From positions 1 through 41,295 of the forward strand of contig JAFAVT010000172.1 in assembly GCA_019242275.1 (NCBI GenBank): a stretch of 41,295 nucleotides of DNA, given 5' to 3'. A program made the translations under genes and the position numbers. The first letter of the stretch is position 1; every line of letters begins with the position of its first letter. Source of the DNA: Alphaproteobacteria bacterium (GTDB taxonomy: Bacteria; Pseudomonadota; Alphaproteobacteria; Micropepsales; Micropepsaceae). Below, in pieces: positions 26,528-34,760 of the stretch. The notes under the pieces are model-generated. The model did not search any database. It was not told the origin of the DNA and saw only the letters and a program-made list of their open reading frames with translations.

Positions 26528-27667
26528 GTGACAATGCCGGATGATGGGAAGATTGCGGTCAAGGCGCCGGCCTTGCCTGCTGGAAAGACATCGCGCCGCC
26601 AGGCACTTGGAGCGATGGGAACAGGCGCCGCCGCCGGCGTGCTGGGCGCTATAACGCCTGCGCTGAGCCAGCCGGCAAAACCGGCGGCCCCAGCAGCGCT
26701 GCGCATCCCCAATCCGCCGCCGCTCCAGGTGCCGCGGGCCGATCTGGTGAATGTGCTGGAATATGAACCACAGGCCCGTTTGGTCCTGGGTCCTGCGAAG
26801 AGCGCGCTGATCACGGGCAGCGACCGCACCATCACTGACCGCATCACCCTGCGGCCCCGGATGAACATTCCCACCCGGGATCTCGATCTCACCTGCACCT
26901 TGTTCGGTGACCAGCACTTCACGCCCATCATTGTCGGTCCGATCGCCGATCAGAAGCGTTTTCATCCTGAGGGCGAAGTCGCCATGGCCCGCGGCGCTTC
27001 CGCCGCCAAGGCTGCGATGGTCATCAGCAGCGACGCCAGCCTGCCCTTAAGCGCCATCGCCCAGGCGGCCACCACGCCTTTGTATCTTCAGGTCTATGCG
27101 AACAGTCCCAAGCTCAAAAGCGTGCTTGCCGAGTCGGGCGCGGCTAAGGCCAGGGCAGTGTTCGTGACGGTGAATTCCGGTACCGGGTCGGTGGACTGGA
27201 AAGGCGTTGACGCCGTTGTTAAAGGCACGTCCCTGCCCGTGATTGTGAAGGGCCTCACCCGTCCCCAAGAGGCGAAGGAAGCGCTCGCGCACGGCGCCAA
27301 AGGCGTGGTGGTGTCGAACTACCATGGCGGGAACGCAGCGGCGCTTCCCGGCACGCTGCTTCTCATAGAACCGGTGGTGCAGGCTGTCGGCGGTCAGATT
27401 CCCGTGCTGGTGGACGGAAGTTTCCGCAGGGGGACAGACATCCTCAAAGCCCTCGCCTTTGGTGCAAAGGGCGTGTTGATCGGCCGGCCGGTGATGTGGG
27501 GTCTGGCGGCTTACGGCGCTGACGGCGTACAGGGCGCGGTTGAAATGCTGCAAACCGAATTGGCGCGCTATATGTGCATGTGTGGCCGGCCTTCGCTGGC
27601 GGCGGTCAATAACAGCCTGGTTCGGGTTCACGCAGCCCTTCCTGCGGGGAGAAACGACCATGGCTGA
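26528..27667 (+). CDS. FMN-dependent alpha-hydroxy-acid oxidase/dehydrogenase homologue with Tat-type signal, divergent active site
   Basis: KTSRRQALGAMGTGAAAGVLGAI twin-Arg leader; LldD-family fold motifs (PLYLQVYANSPK, VIVKGLTRPQEAKEALAHGAKGVVVSN, PVLVDGSFRRGTDILKALAFGAKGVLIGRPVMWGLAAYG). GTG 26528 or ATG 26534 start. Confidence 0.88.
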   Translation: MTMPDDGKIAVKAPALPAGKTSRRQALGAMGTGAAAGVLGAITPALSQPAKPAAPAALRIPNPPPLQVPRADLVNVLEYEPQARLVLGPAKSALITGSDRTITDRITLRPRMNIPTRDLDLTCTLFGDQHFTPIIVGPIADQKRFHPEGEVAMARGASAAKAAMVISSDASLPLSAIAQAATTPLYLQVYANSPKLKSVLAESGAAKARAVFVTVNSGTGSVDWKGVDAVVKGTSLPVIVKGLTRPQEAKEALAHGAKGVVVSNYHGGNAAALPGTLLLIEPVVQAVGGQIPVLVDGSFRRGTDILKALAFGAKGVLIGRPVMWGLAAYGADGVQGAVEMLQTELARYMCMCGRPSLAAVNNSLVRVHAALPAGRNDHG

Positions 27668-28991
27668 TATCGAAAAAACCTGGCTCCTAAATCCATCCCG
27701 GCGCGCCGCCATGGCCCGCGTTGCCGGGCTAATGGCAGCTTCGCCTATCGCTACAGCAGTGGCCCAGATTGATCCAAGGACTCTCAGTGAGCATCACCGG
27801 GTGCTGAGTCTGCCGGAAGTGCAGACCGTGTTCGACTTTGAGCCCATTTTCTTCGGCAATGTCCCCATATCGGTCTATGACTATACGGCGCATGGCGACG
27901 GCTCGGAGTTCACGCTGCGGCGCAATCGCCAGGCCTTTGATTGGGTAGATATCCTGCCGGGCCGCAGCAACGTACCCGCATCGCAGGTGGATCTTTCCTC
28001 CGAGCTGCTGGGTGTGAAGATGAAATTTCCCATTATTGTGGCGCCCACCGCGACGATGGTGCCGCTCAATCCGGAAGGCGAAATCGGGATGTTCAAGGCG
28101 GCAAACGCAGCCTCGAACACGCTGATGATCCTTAGCATCAACACCAGCACGCCCTATGCCCAGGTGGCGCCCACCATTCCCAGCGCGCCATTGTGGGGGC
28201 AATATTATCCGCAGGAGGACCTGACCGCCACCCAGCGCTCGATGGACACCTACCAGAATGCCGGCTGCCCGGCGATCATCGTCACCGTTGATCAGCAGGC
28301 CTCTTATTATGAACGCACGCAACAGGACCGCAATTTCGGCGGCCGCGCCGGGGCCGCAGGCGGGCGCGGCGGTGGCGGCGGCCGTGGCGCGGTGGCGGCC
28401 GCATCTGCCGATCCGGAGGCAGGCGGCGGTGGACGTGCTGCTGGCGCTGGCGTTGGCGCCGGTGGCGGCCGTGGCGCGGGGCGCGGCGGCGGTGCCGCGG
28501 CGACAGGCGCGGCGCGTTACCGTATCAACGGACGCATCTGGTACACCTGGCAATATATTGATGCCGTGCGGAAAATGGTCAAAGGCAAGATGATCATCAA
28601 GGGCATCCTTGATCCGCAAGACGCCGTTCTGGCGGTTGAGCATGGCGCCGATTCCATTATCGTCTCCAACCATGGCGGGCGCTCGATGGATTATGGTCCT
28701 TCGTCTCTGGAAGTCCTGCCGGAGATTGTCGCTGCGGTGAATGGGCGAATTCCCATCATATTCGACAGCGGTATCCGTCGCGGCGCCGACATCTTCAAGG
28801 CACTGGCTCTGGGGGCCAACGCCATCATGATTGGGCGGGCGACACGCTGGGGCCTTGCGGCCTTTGGCAGCGCCGGCGCCCAGCGCGTGATCGAGATGCT
28901 TCAGCAGGAACTGGTCCAGACGGCCGCAGCCGCCGGATGCAGCCGGCTGGCGGATATCAACAAGGCGACGGTCAGGGCGCACTTCGTCTGA
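27660..28991 (+). CDS. FMN-dependent alpha-hydroxy-acid oxidase/dehydrogenase with Gly/Ala-rich insertion
   Basis: ATG at 27660 overlaps previous stop. PSRRAAMARVAGLMAASPIATAVAQ leader; canonical IVSNHGGRSMDYGPSSLEVLPEI, IIFDSGIRRGADIFKALALGANAIMIGR. Confidence 0.92.
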   Translation: MADIEKTWLLNPSRRAAMARVAGLMAASPIATAVAQIDPRTLSEHHRVLSLPEVQTVFDFEPIFFGNVPISVYDYTAHGDGSEFTLRRNRQAFDWVDILPGRSNVPASQVDLSSELLGVKMKFPIIVAPTATMVPLNPEGEIGMFKAANAASNTLMILSINTSTPYAQVAPTIPSAPLWGQYYPQEDLTATQRSMDTYQNAGCPAIIVTVDQQASYYERTQQDRNFGGRAGAAGGRGGGGGRGAVAAASADPEAGGGGRAAGAGVGAGGGRGAGRGGGAAATGAARYRINGRIWYTWQYIDAVRKMVKGKMIIKGILDPQDAVLAVEHGADSIIVSNHGGRSMDYGPSSLEVLPEIVAAVNGRIPIIFDSGIRRGADIFKALALGANAIMIGRATRWGLAAFGSAGAQRVIEMLQQELVQTAAAAGCSRLADINKATVRAHFV

Positions 28992-29034
28992 TACGGAAGT
29001 TCGCACCTGATGTCCGCATGAATGGGGGCCGGCT

Positions 29035-30954
29035 TCAGAAGCGCAGCCGGGACCGCAGCACCACACTGCGCTCCACCATGTCACCGCTGCCGCTCACATA
29101 CTCCAGGTGGCGGCCATGCAGCAGATTGAAGCCGGAAAGCTCAAAATCCAGCGTGTCGGTGGCGCGCCAGTTGAGTTGTGTGTTTAGCTCGGCATAGCCG
29201 GCGACATGCGGATTCGGCAATTCGCCCACCTCGCGCAGATCGGCGTTAAAGGTGAGGCCGTCCATCAGCCGCATGCTGGAACGCAAACTGGCATATTGGT
29301 GGGGGTCATCCCCGCTCTGCGCAATTCCCAGAAGCGTGCTGGCGCCGGCATCAAATTTCAGGTCGGCATGCTGCCAGGTGATGCCGCCGGTCAGCCGCCA
29401 CCAGTCGGTCACCTGCAAACTGGCGGAAGCTTCCACCCCATGAATGTCGCCGCTGATCAAATTGCCCCAGGTAAGAGGCAGGAAAACCGTGGGCGCGGGC
29501 TCTATGCTGCGCAGATCGTCATAAACATCCTCGAACAGCGTCAGCGAAACGGAAAAATCGGATGACCAGTTGCCGCGATAGCCGGCCTCATAGGCTGTTA
29601 TGCTGGTGGGCCGGAAAGCCGGATTGCCCTTGATGAAAAGCGTGCTGCCAAGCAGTTCCTGCACATCGGTATCGAAAGGCGTGGGCGAGCGCACCGAGCG
29701 AGATATCGCCCCCCATAACAGGTCGGTGCTGCTTATCTGCCAGGCCAACCGCCCGCTGGGCATGGCCGACATCCCGGAAAAAGGATCATTTTCCAACTTC
29801 AATCCCAGCGTCAGTTGCACCGTGTCGGTGACGGGAATGTGGTCTTCGGCGAAAAGATTGAAGAGGTTGAGGGTGCGGCCCGGAGGCGCAAACTGCAAGG
29901 TGGTCGGACCGCCAAGATGGGCGGTAATGCGGTATTGCGCAATGCGATCGCCAAGGCCCCAAACGATGTTGTTCCAGCCTCCCAGGCTGAAATTGTGCTG
30001 CGCGGAAAAATCATAGGTATTGAGAATAAAGGCGCCGCCGTCGTCCGAGGCGCGATGCGCCTGATCGTAATAGGCCGCAAGCGAAAGCGTATCGCCATCA
30101 CCCAGCGGATGATCCCAGCGGGCCATCAGATTGCCGCCGGAAAAGCGCTGGTTGGCGGCACTCAGTTGTGCCGCCGTACCGCCGAAAATGTCGCCGGAAA
30201 AAACCACGCTGTCGGCACCCGGCGTCCAGTCAATGCGAAATCCGCCTTGGGGTTTACTCCAGCCGTCATGGCCGTCGGCGCCGCTTGGGCGGTCGAACGC
30301 GCGGTCATAGAAAGTGCTGGCATAAGCGCGGTAACGAACATCATCACCGACGGCGCCGCCATATTGCAGAGTAGCGCTGCTGTAATGGTCGCCGCCTGTC
30401 AGTTCCAGGAAGCCGCCTTGTGTGGCTGAAGCCTTGCGGGTGACGACATTGACCACACCATTGACGGCATTGGCGCCCCAAAGGGTCCCGCCCGGCCCGC
30501 TCACCACTTCAATGCGCTCAATGTTTTCCGGCAGCACTTGCTGCATGTCCCAATAGACACCGGTGAACAGAGGGGAATAGACACTGCGGCCATCAACAAG
30601 CACCAGCAGCGTGTTGGGAAAGCTCTGCGCCGCGTCATTGCCGTTAAGACCGCGAGAAGCCACGATCCAGTGACTGGGATTGGTCTGCATCACTTCGATG
30701 TTGGGGGCGAGCCGCAACATCTCAGCCAATTGGCTGGCGCCCGAGGCGATGATGTCGTCATGGCTGATGACGGTGACGGGCGCCGGCGCGCCGCTCAGGG
30801 GCTGCGCCATCTTCGAGACCGAAGTGATCTCCACATTGGCCAGTTGTTCGATGGACATCTGGCTGAGATCGGCTTGGGCCAGAAGCTGGGCGTGGGCGCT
30901 GAGCGTCGCCCCAATCCATGCCAAGACACTGATTATGAGTGTGTTTTTCCCCAA
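29035..30954 (-). CDS. TonB-dependent outer-membrane receptor
   Basis: Signal peptide, plug domain (MAQPLSGAPAPVTVISHDDIIASGASQLAEMLRLAPNIEVMQ...LVDGRSVYSPLFTGVYWDMQQVLPENIERIEVVSGPGGTLWGANAVNGVVNVVTR), C-terminal RSRLRF. Confidence 0.95.
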   Translation of the reverse strand: MGKNTLIISVLAWIGATLSAHAQLLAQADLSQMSIEQLANVEITSVSKMAQPLSGAPAPVTVISHDDIIASGASQLAEMLRLAPNIEVMQTNPSHWIVASRGLNGNDAAQSFPNTLLVLVDGRSVYSPLFTGVYWDMQQVLPENIERIEVVSGPGGTLWGANAVNGVVNVVTRKASATQGGFLELTGGDHYSSATLQYGGAVGDDVRYRAYASTFYDRAFDRPSGADGHDGWSKPQGGFRIDWTPGADSVVFSGDIFGGTAAQLSAANQRFSGGNLMARWDHPLGDGDTLSLAAYYDQAHRASDDGGAFILNTYDFSAQHNFSLGGWNNIVWGLGDRIAQYRITAHLGGPTTLQFAPPGRTLNLFNLFAEDHIPVTDTVQLTLGLKLENDPFSGMSAMPSGRLAWQISSTDLLWGAISRSVRSPTPFDTDVQELLGSTLFIKGNPAFRPTSITAYEAGYRGNWSSDFSVSLTLFEDVYDDLRSIEPAPTVFLPLTWGNLISGDIHGVEASASLQVTDWWRLTGGITWQHADLKFDAGASTLLGIAQSGDDPHQYASLRSSMRLMDGLTFNADLREVGELPNPHVAGYAELNTQLNWRATDTLDFELSGFNLLHGRHLEYVSGSGDMVERSVVLRSRLRF

Positions 30955-30992
30955 GCCCAGATTCCCCTGACCGCCCCTTGAGGCGAGGGAAA

Positions 30993-31017
30993 AACGCCTT
31001 CGCTGGGAAATGGTTCC
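30993..31017 (-). promoter_or_regulatory. Candidate EcfG/SigT-type general-stress promoter upstream of the TonB-dependent receptor
   Basis: On the + strand AACG (30993-30996), N16, GTTCC (31013-31017), i.e. GGAAC-N16-CGTT on the minus strand, 38 nt upstream of the receptor ATG at 30954. Confidence 0.6.
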
Positions 31018-31033
31018 GCAAAAGGTTGCGCTA

Positions 31034-33022
31034 TTACGCGCTCCGGGACGCCAGCTTGCGCTCCAGATCCCGGGTCATGGCGGCGAAGACGCTGTCCCAG
31101 TCCTTGAAGCGTGGTTGGCGGTACAGCGTCATGGTCGGATACCAGGGGCTGTCCGTGCGGTCCGTGAACCAGCGCCATTCCGGCACGCTTTTCAGTGCCG
31201 TCCAGGTCGGTCGTCCCAAGGCGCCTGCCAAATGGGCGATGGAGGAATCCAGCGTGATCACCAGGTCGCAAGCTTGCATGACCGCGGCGCTGTCTATGAA
31301 GGCGTCAAAGCCCGCATCCAGATCATCGCCTGGTCGCTCCACCACCATGCCTTCAGGCAGGTGGTCCAGTTGCTCACTGCCTTCCCCTTTCTGCAGGGAG
31401 ATCAACCGTACCCCCGCCAGCTTGGCCAAAGGCGCCAACGCGGCAACGGGAAAAGAGCGCTCGGCATCTGCCGTCCCCTTGGTCTTGCCCTGCCAGGCGA
31501 TGGCGACGCGAACGCCATGACCGCCCAGCCTTTTGCGCCATTTCGTCACGCGGTCGGCTTCCGCAGCCAGATAAGGCACGGGCGCGGGAATGGTATCCTG
31601 CCTGGTGCCGAACAAAAGCGGCAGGCTGAGCAGCGACGCGTAATAATCGAGGGTCTTCGGCTTCGAATATTCGGGAATGAACGTCACAGGCACCGGCAGG
31701 CTTCGCAGTAGTCGCGCTATGCTGTCCCGCACAGCCAACACGACGCGCGCCCCCAGAGCGGACAACTGGATCAGGTAGCGGCTGAAAAGCATGACGTCGC
31801 CCATGCCCTGTTCCGCAAAAATCAGCACGGTCTTGCCGGCGACGCTTTGCGAGGGACCTTTCCAGGCCTGGTTGACGTCTAGGTCCAGTGGCGCCCCGGG
31901 GCGCAGGCGATTTTCGTAAAGCGGCAGGCCTTCTTCCAGGCGCCCCAACAGCAAAAGAAGAAAAGCCTTGTTGAGTTTTGTGGAGGCAGAATTGCCGTCA
32001 AGCGCCAAGGCGCGATCAAAGGCGGCTAGTGACACTTCGAAATCACCCAGCGCATGGAGCGCAACGGCGCGGTTGGAATGCAACATCGGCACGTCCGGCG
32101 CCAGCGCGATGGCCTTGTCAAAATCCGCCAGAGCCGCCTGCATCTCGCCCATGTTCTTCAACACCGAGCCGCGATTGTTGTAAGCCATGGCATTGTCGGG
32201 CTGTTCGGCGATCAGAGTGTTCACGTCGGTAAGGGCTTCTGCGCGCCGGCCCAGGCGCGCCAAAAGGGCAACACGGTTGGAAGCAGCCTCCGGCATGGTG
32301 GGATTCACGTGCAGGGCACGGTCATAACTGGCCAGTGCCTCTTCGGGACGATCCAGGCTTTCCAGCACCAGGCCGCGATTGACGAAGGCATCTGCATAGT
32401 CGGGCTGGCGCAGTATTGCTTCATCATAACTGGCCAGCGCGTCATCCGGTCGGCCCAGAGCCGTCAGTGCTACACCGCGGTTGAAGAAGCCAACCGGATG
32501 CTGCAATCCGGCCGCAATGGCCTTGTCGAAGGTGGCGAGGGCTTCCTTTGGCCGTTGCAATTGCAGCAGAATGGCGCCGCGATTGAGCATCAGCGCCGGA
32601 TCGCTTTTTAGCGACAGCGCCTTGTCAATATCCTTCAGTGATTCACTGAAACGGACCAGTCGTTCCAGGATGCGGCTGCGATGGGCATAGCCCTCGGCGT
32701 GGCCGGGCGCCAACTTGACCAGGCGATCATAGGCCGCCAGCGCTTCTTCATCACGCCCCAGTTGCTCCAGACCCTTACCCAGATTTTCCTGTGCCGGGGC
32801 GAAATTGGGCAGGATCGTGAGCGACTGTCGCACCAGTTCCAGACCGGGTTCGATCTGCCCTGCTTGCATGACCAGCACACCTAACAGATGCAGCGCAGGC
32901 GCATTTTGCGGGTCTTCGGCCAGAACGGCGCGATAAATGTCCGCGGCCTCGCCCAGCCGGCCCTGCATCTGCAAGGCATGGCCCTGACGCAGGCGCTCCT
33001 GATGTAAGGGGGAAGGCGGCAT
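31034..33022 (-). CDS. TPR-repeat protein with C-terminal GT9/heptosyltransferase-like domain
   Basis: At least ten TPR units (e.g. PDYADAFVNRGLVLESLDRPEEALASYDRAL) then FAEQGMGDVMLFSRYLIQLSALGARVVLAV...DLVITLDSSIAHLAGALGRPTWTAL. Confidence 0.9.
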   Translation of the reverse strand: MPPSPLHQERLRQGHALQMQGRLGEAADIYRAVLAEDPQNAPALHLLGVLVMQAGQIEPGLELVRQSLTILPNFAPAQENLGKGLEQLGRDEEALAAYDRLVKLAPGHAEGYAHRSRILERLVRFSESLKDIDKALSLKSDPALMLNRGAILLQLQRPKEALATFDKAIAAGLQHPVGFFNRGVALTALGRPDDALASYDEAILRQPDYADAFVNRGLVLESLDRPEEALASYDRALHVNPTMPEAASNRVALLARLGRRAEALTDVNTLIAEQPDNAMAYNNRGSVLKNMGEMQAALADFDKAIALAPDVPMLHSNRAVALHALGDFEVSLAAFDRALALDGNSASTKLNKAFLLLLLGRLEEGLPLYENRLRPGAPLDLDVNQAWKGPSQSVAGKTVLIFAEQGMGDVMLFSRYLIQLSALGARVVLAVRDSIARLLRSLPVPVTFIPEYSKPKTLDYYASLLSLPLLFGTRQDTIPAPVPYLAAEADRVTKWRKRLGGHGVRVAIAWQGKTKGTADAERSFPVAALAPLAKLAGVRLISLQKGEGSEQLDHLPEGMVVERPGDDLDAGFDAFIDSAAVMQACDLVITLDSSIAHLAGALGRPTWTALKSVPEWRWFTDRTDSPWYPTMTLYRQPRFKDWDSVFAAMTRDLERKLASRSA

Positions 33023-33175
33023 GGGGCTTGATGTGACTCTGGCGGCGCGTCCGGCGTCAGGCGCCGTGGTCCTTGAAGGTTTCGTCTCTTATGCGCCGGG
33101 CGGGCGGCAAGGCGCAAGCGCAAGGTTAGGAAGAGCTTGCGAAACATAGTATTTTGCCGATTCGCGAGGTGTCGA

Positions 33176-34303
33176 ATGCGGGGGTTGCCTGCTGCTTTTC
33201 TGGGCTTGAGCCTGCCGCTGCTGCTGGCGGCGGCGCCGGCTGACGCGCCGGCGGCCGATATCCCTCTCCGGCTCACGCCCACAAGCCCGAATGGGCTGGA
33301 AATTCCGTTGCATTTGCCATCCGCCGCCGCGCCCGCGACAGCAGAACCGCTTTCTTTCGGTCCGCAAAGAATTGCCTTTCCAGCGGGCGTCAATGCCAGC
33401 TTTGACATCGTCTATGGCAGCTTGAAGGGCTTTCGTCCGCTGACGCTGGACCTTTATCAGCCACCGGCGCAATCCGGTGGCAGGCCGCTGCTGGTCTTCG
33501 TTCATGGCGGCGGCTGGAACGGTGGCGATACCCGGCACGCGGCCAGCTATGCCGACTTTCCCCGCGCTTTGGCGGCCCTGGCAGCCAAAGGTTATGTTGT
33601 GGCCAGCGTCTCCTATCGGCTTTCCGGCGAAGCGCGCTTTCCCGGCGCCGTTCAGGATATCAAAGCCGCCATCCGCTGGCTGCGTGGCGCGGCGGACAAA
33701 CTGAATATTGATGGGACGCGTGTAGCGGTGTGGGGCGATGGCGCCGGCGGGCTGTTGGCGGCGCTGGTGGGCGTCACCTGCGGTGTCGTCCCGTTCGAGC
33801 CCGACAGCGGCGACAATGGCGAACGTCCCTCCGATTGTGTCCAAGCCGTGATTGACTGGGGCGGCATCAGCGATCTGGAAAGCCTGGCGGCAAAAGGTGA
33901 TGACGCCAAAACGACTAGCGGCTTCGCGCCGCCGCCGACTTCCGAAGCCGGCGATTTCCTGGGCTGTGAGCCGGCCCGCTGTCCGCCCATGCTGGCCCGT
34001 CTTGCCAGTCCATTGGCCTTCATTTCTGCCACCAACCCCGCCTTCCTGATCCAGCATGGCGAGGCGGATAATGAGGTTCCCGTCGCTCAAGCCCAGAAGC
34101 TCTATGATGCTCTTCACAAGGCGGGCGCTCAGGCCGAACTGGTGGTTTACCCAGGGGTGGGAAAAGGCTTTGCGCCCGGTGGAACGAAGGACTCGAGTGA
34201 TCTCAAGGCAGCGCAGGATAAAATAGCCCAATTCCTGGCGCAGGTCTTTCCCGCCACGCCCATCGGTCCTAGGCTGGCCCAGCCGCGCGGCTCTCTTTAT
34301 TGA
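33176..34303 (+). CDS. Secreted alpha/beta-hydrolase (BD-FAE/esterase-like), probable pseudoenzyme
   Basis: Signal peptide MRGLPAAFLGLSLPLLLAAAPADA; FVHGGGWNGGDTRHAASY, VASVSYRLSGEARFPGAVQDIKAAIRWLR; elbow reads WGDGAGG. Confidence 0.85.
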   Translation: MRGLPAAFLGLSLPLLLAAAPADAPAADIPLRLTPTSPNGLEIPLHLPSAAAPATAEPLSFGPQRIAFPAGVNASFDIVYGSLKGFRPLTLDLYQPPAQSGGRPLLVFVHGGGWNGGDTRHAASYADFPRALAALAAKGYVVASVSYRLSGEARFPGAVQDIKAAIRWLRGAADKLNIDGTRVAVWGDGAGGLLAALVGVTCGVVPFEPDSGDNGERPSDCVQAVIDWGGISDLESLAAKGDDAKTTSGFAPPPTSEAGDFLGCEPARCPPMLARLASPLAFISATNPAFLIQHGEADNEVPVAQAQKLYDALHKAGAQAELVVYPGVGKGFAPGGTKDSSDLKAAQDKIAQFLAQVFPATPIGPRLAQPRGSLY

Positions 34304-34381
34304 GCGCGCCTGCCGGGGTCTGGTGGCCCGGCTTTTGAACCGTTCATTCCGAAAATGTCCCCTTTTGGGGCTGAAGGCGCC

Positions 34382-34750
34382 ATGGAAGAACAGATTTTTT
34401 GCGACGGCATCGGCAGGATTGCCGTTATCGGCGGTGTTGTCCGGCTGGACCTCTTCACCTATTCGCCGTCCGAAACCGACGCCAACGGCAATCCCCGTCC
34501 CGTTTTGAGCCACCGGATCGTCATGGGGACAGAAGGCTTTCTGCATTCCTCCGAGAAAGTCATCGAGGCGGTGCAGGCGATCCAGCGCGCCCGCCAGACG
34601 CCATCGCGGCAGTCGCCGCCTCAGCCGGCGCAGTCGCGTGCGCAAGGTCAGCCGCTTGCAGCATCACCACCGGTGCAGCCGGTGCCACCTTCACCACAAC
34701 CGACAGCCAAGCCGCCGCAATCGCCACCAACCAAACCGCCTTTCCCCTAG
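34382..34750 (+). CDS. Small conserved-looking protein at the T1SS locus with Pro-rich C-terminus, function unknown
   Basis: MEEQIFCDGIGRIAVIGGVVRLDLFTYSPSETDANGNPRPVLSHRIVMGTEGFLHSSEKVIEAVQAIQ then Pro/Gln/Ser tail; stop 10 nt before the T1SS ATPase start. Confidence 0.75.
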   Translation: MEEQIFCDGIGRIAVIGGVVRLDLFTYSPSETDANGNPRPVLSHRIVMGTEGFLHSSEKVIEAVQAIQRARQTPSRQSPPQPAQSRAQGQPLAASPPVQPVPPSPQPTAKPPQSPPTKPPFP

Positions 34751-34760
34751 GGTTTCCCAA

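Noticed and set aside
34638-34760. Upstream start of the T1SS ATPase at 34638
   Set aside because: It would overlap the preceding small gene by over 100 nt. ATG at 34761 gives MPFGKNKETKPKEE and fits the operon spacing.
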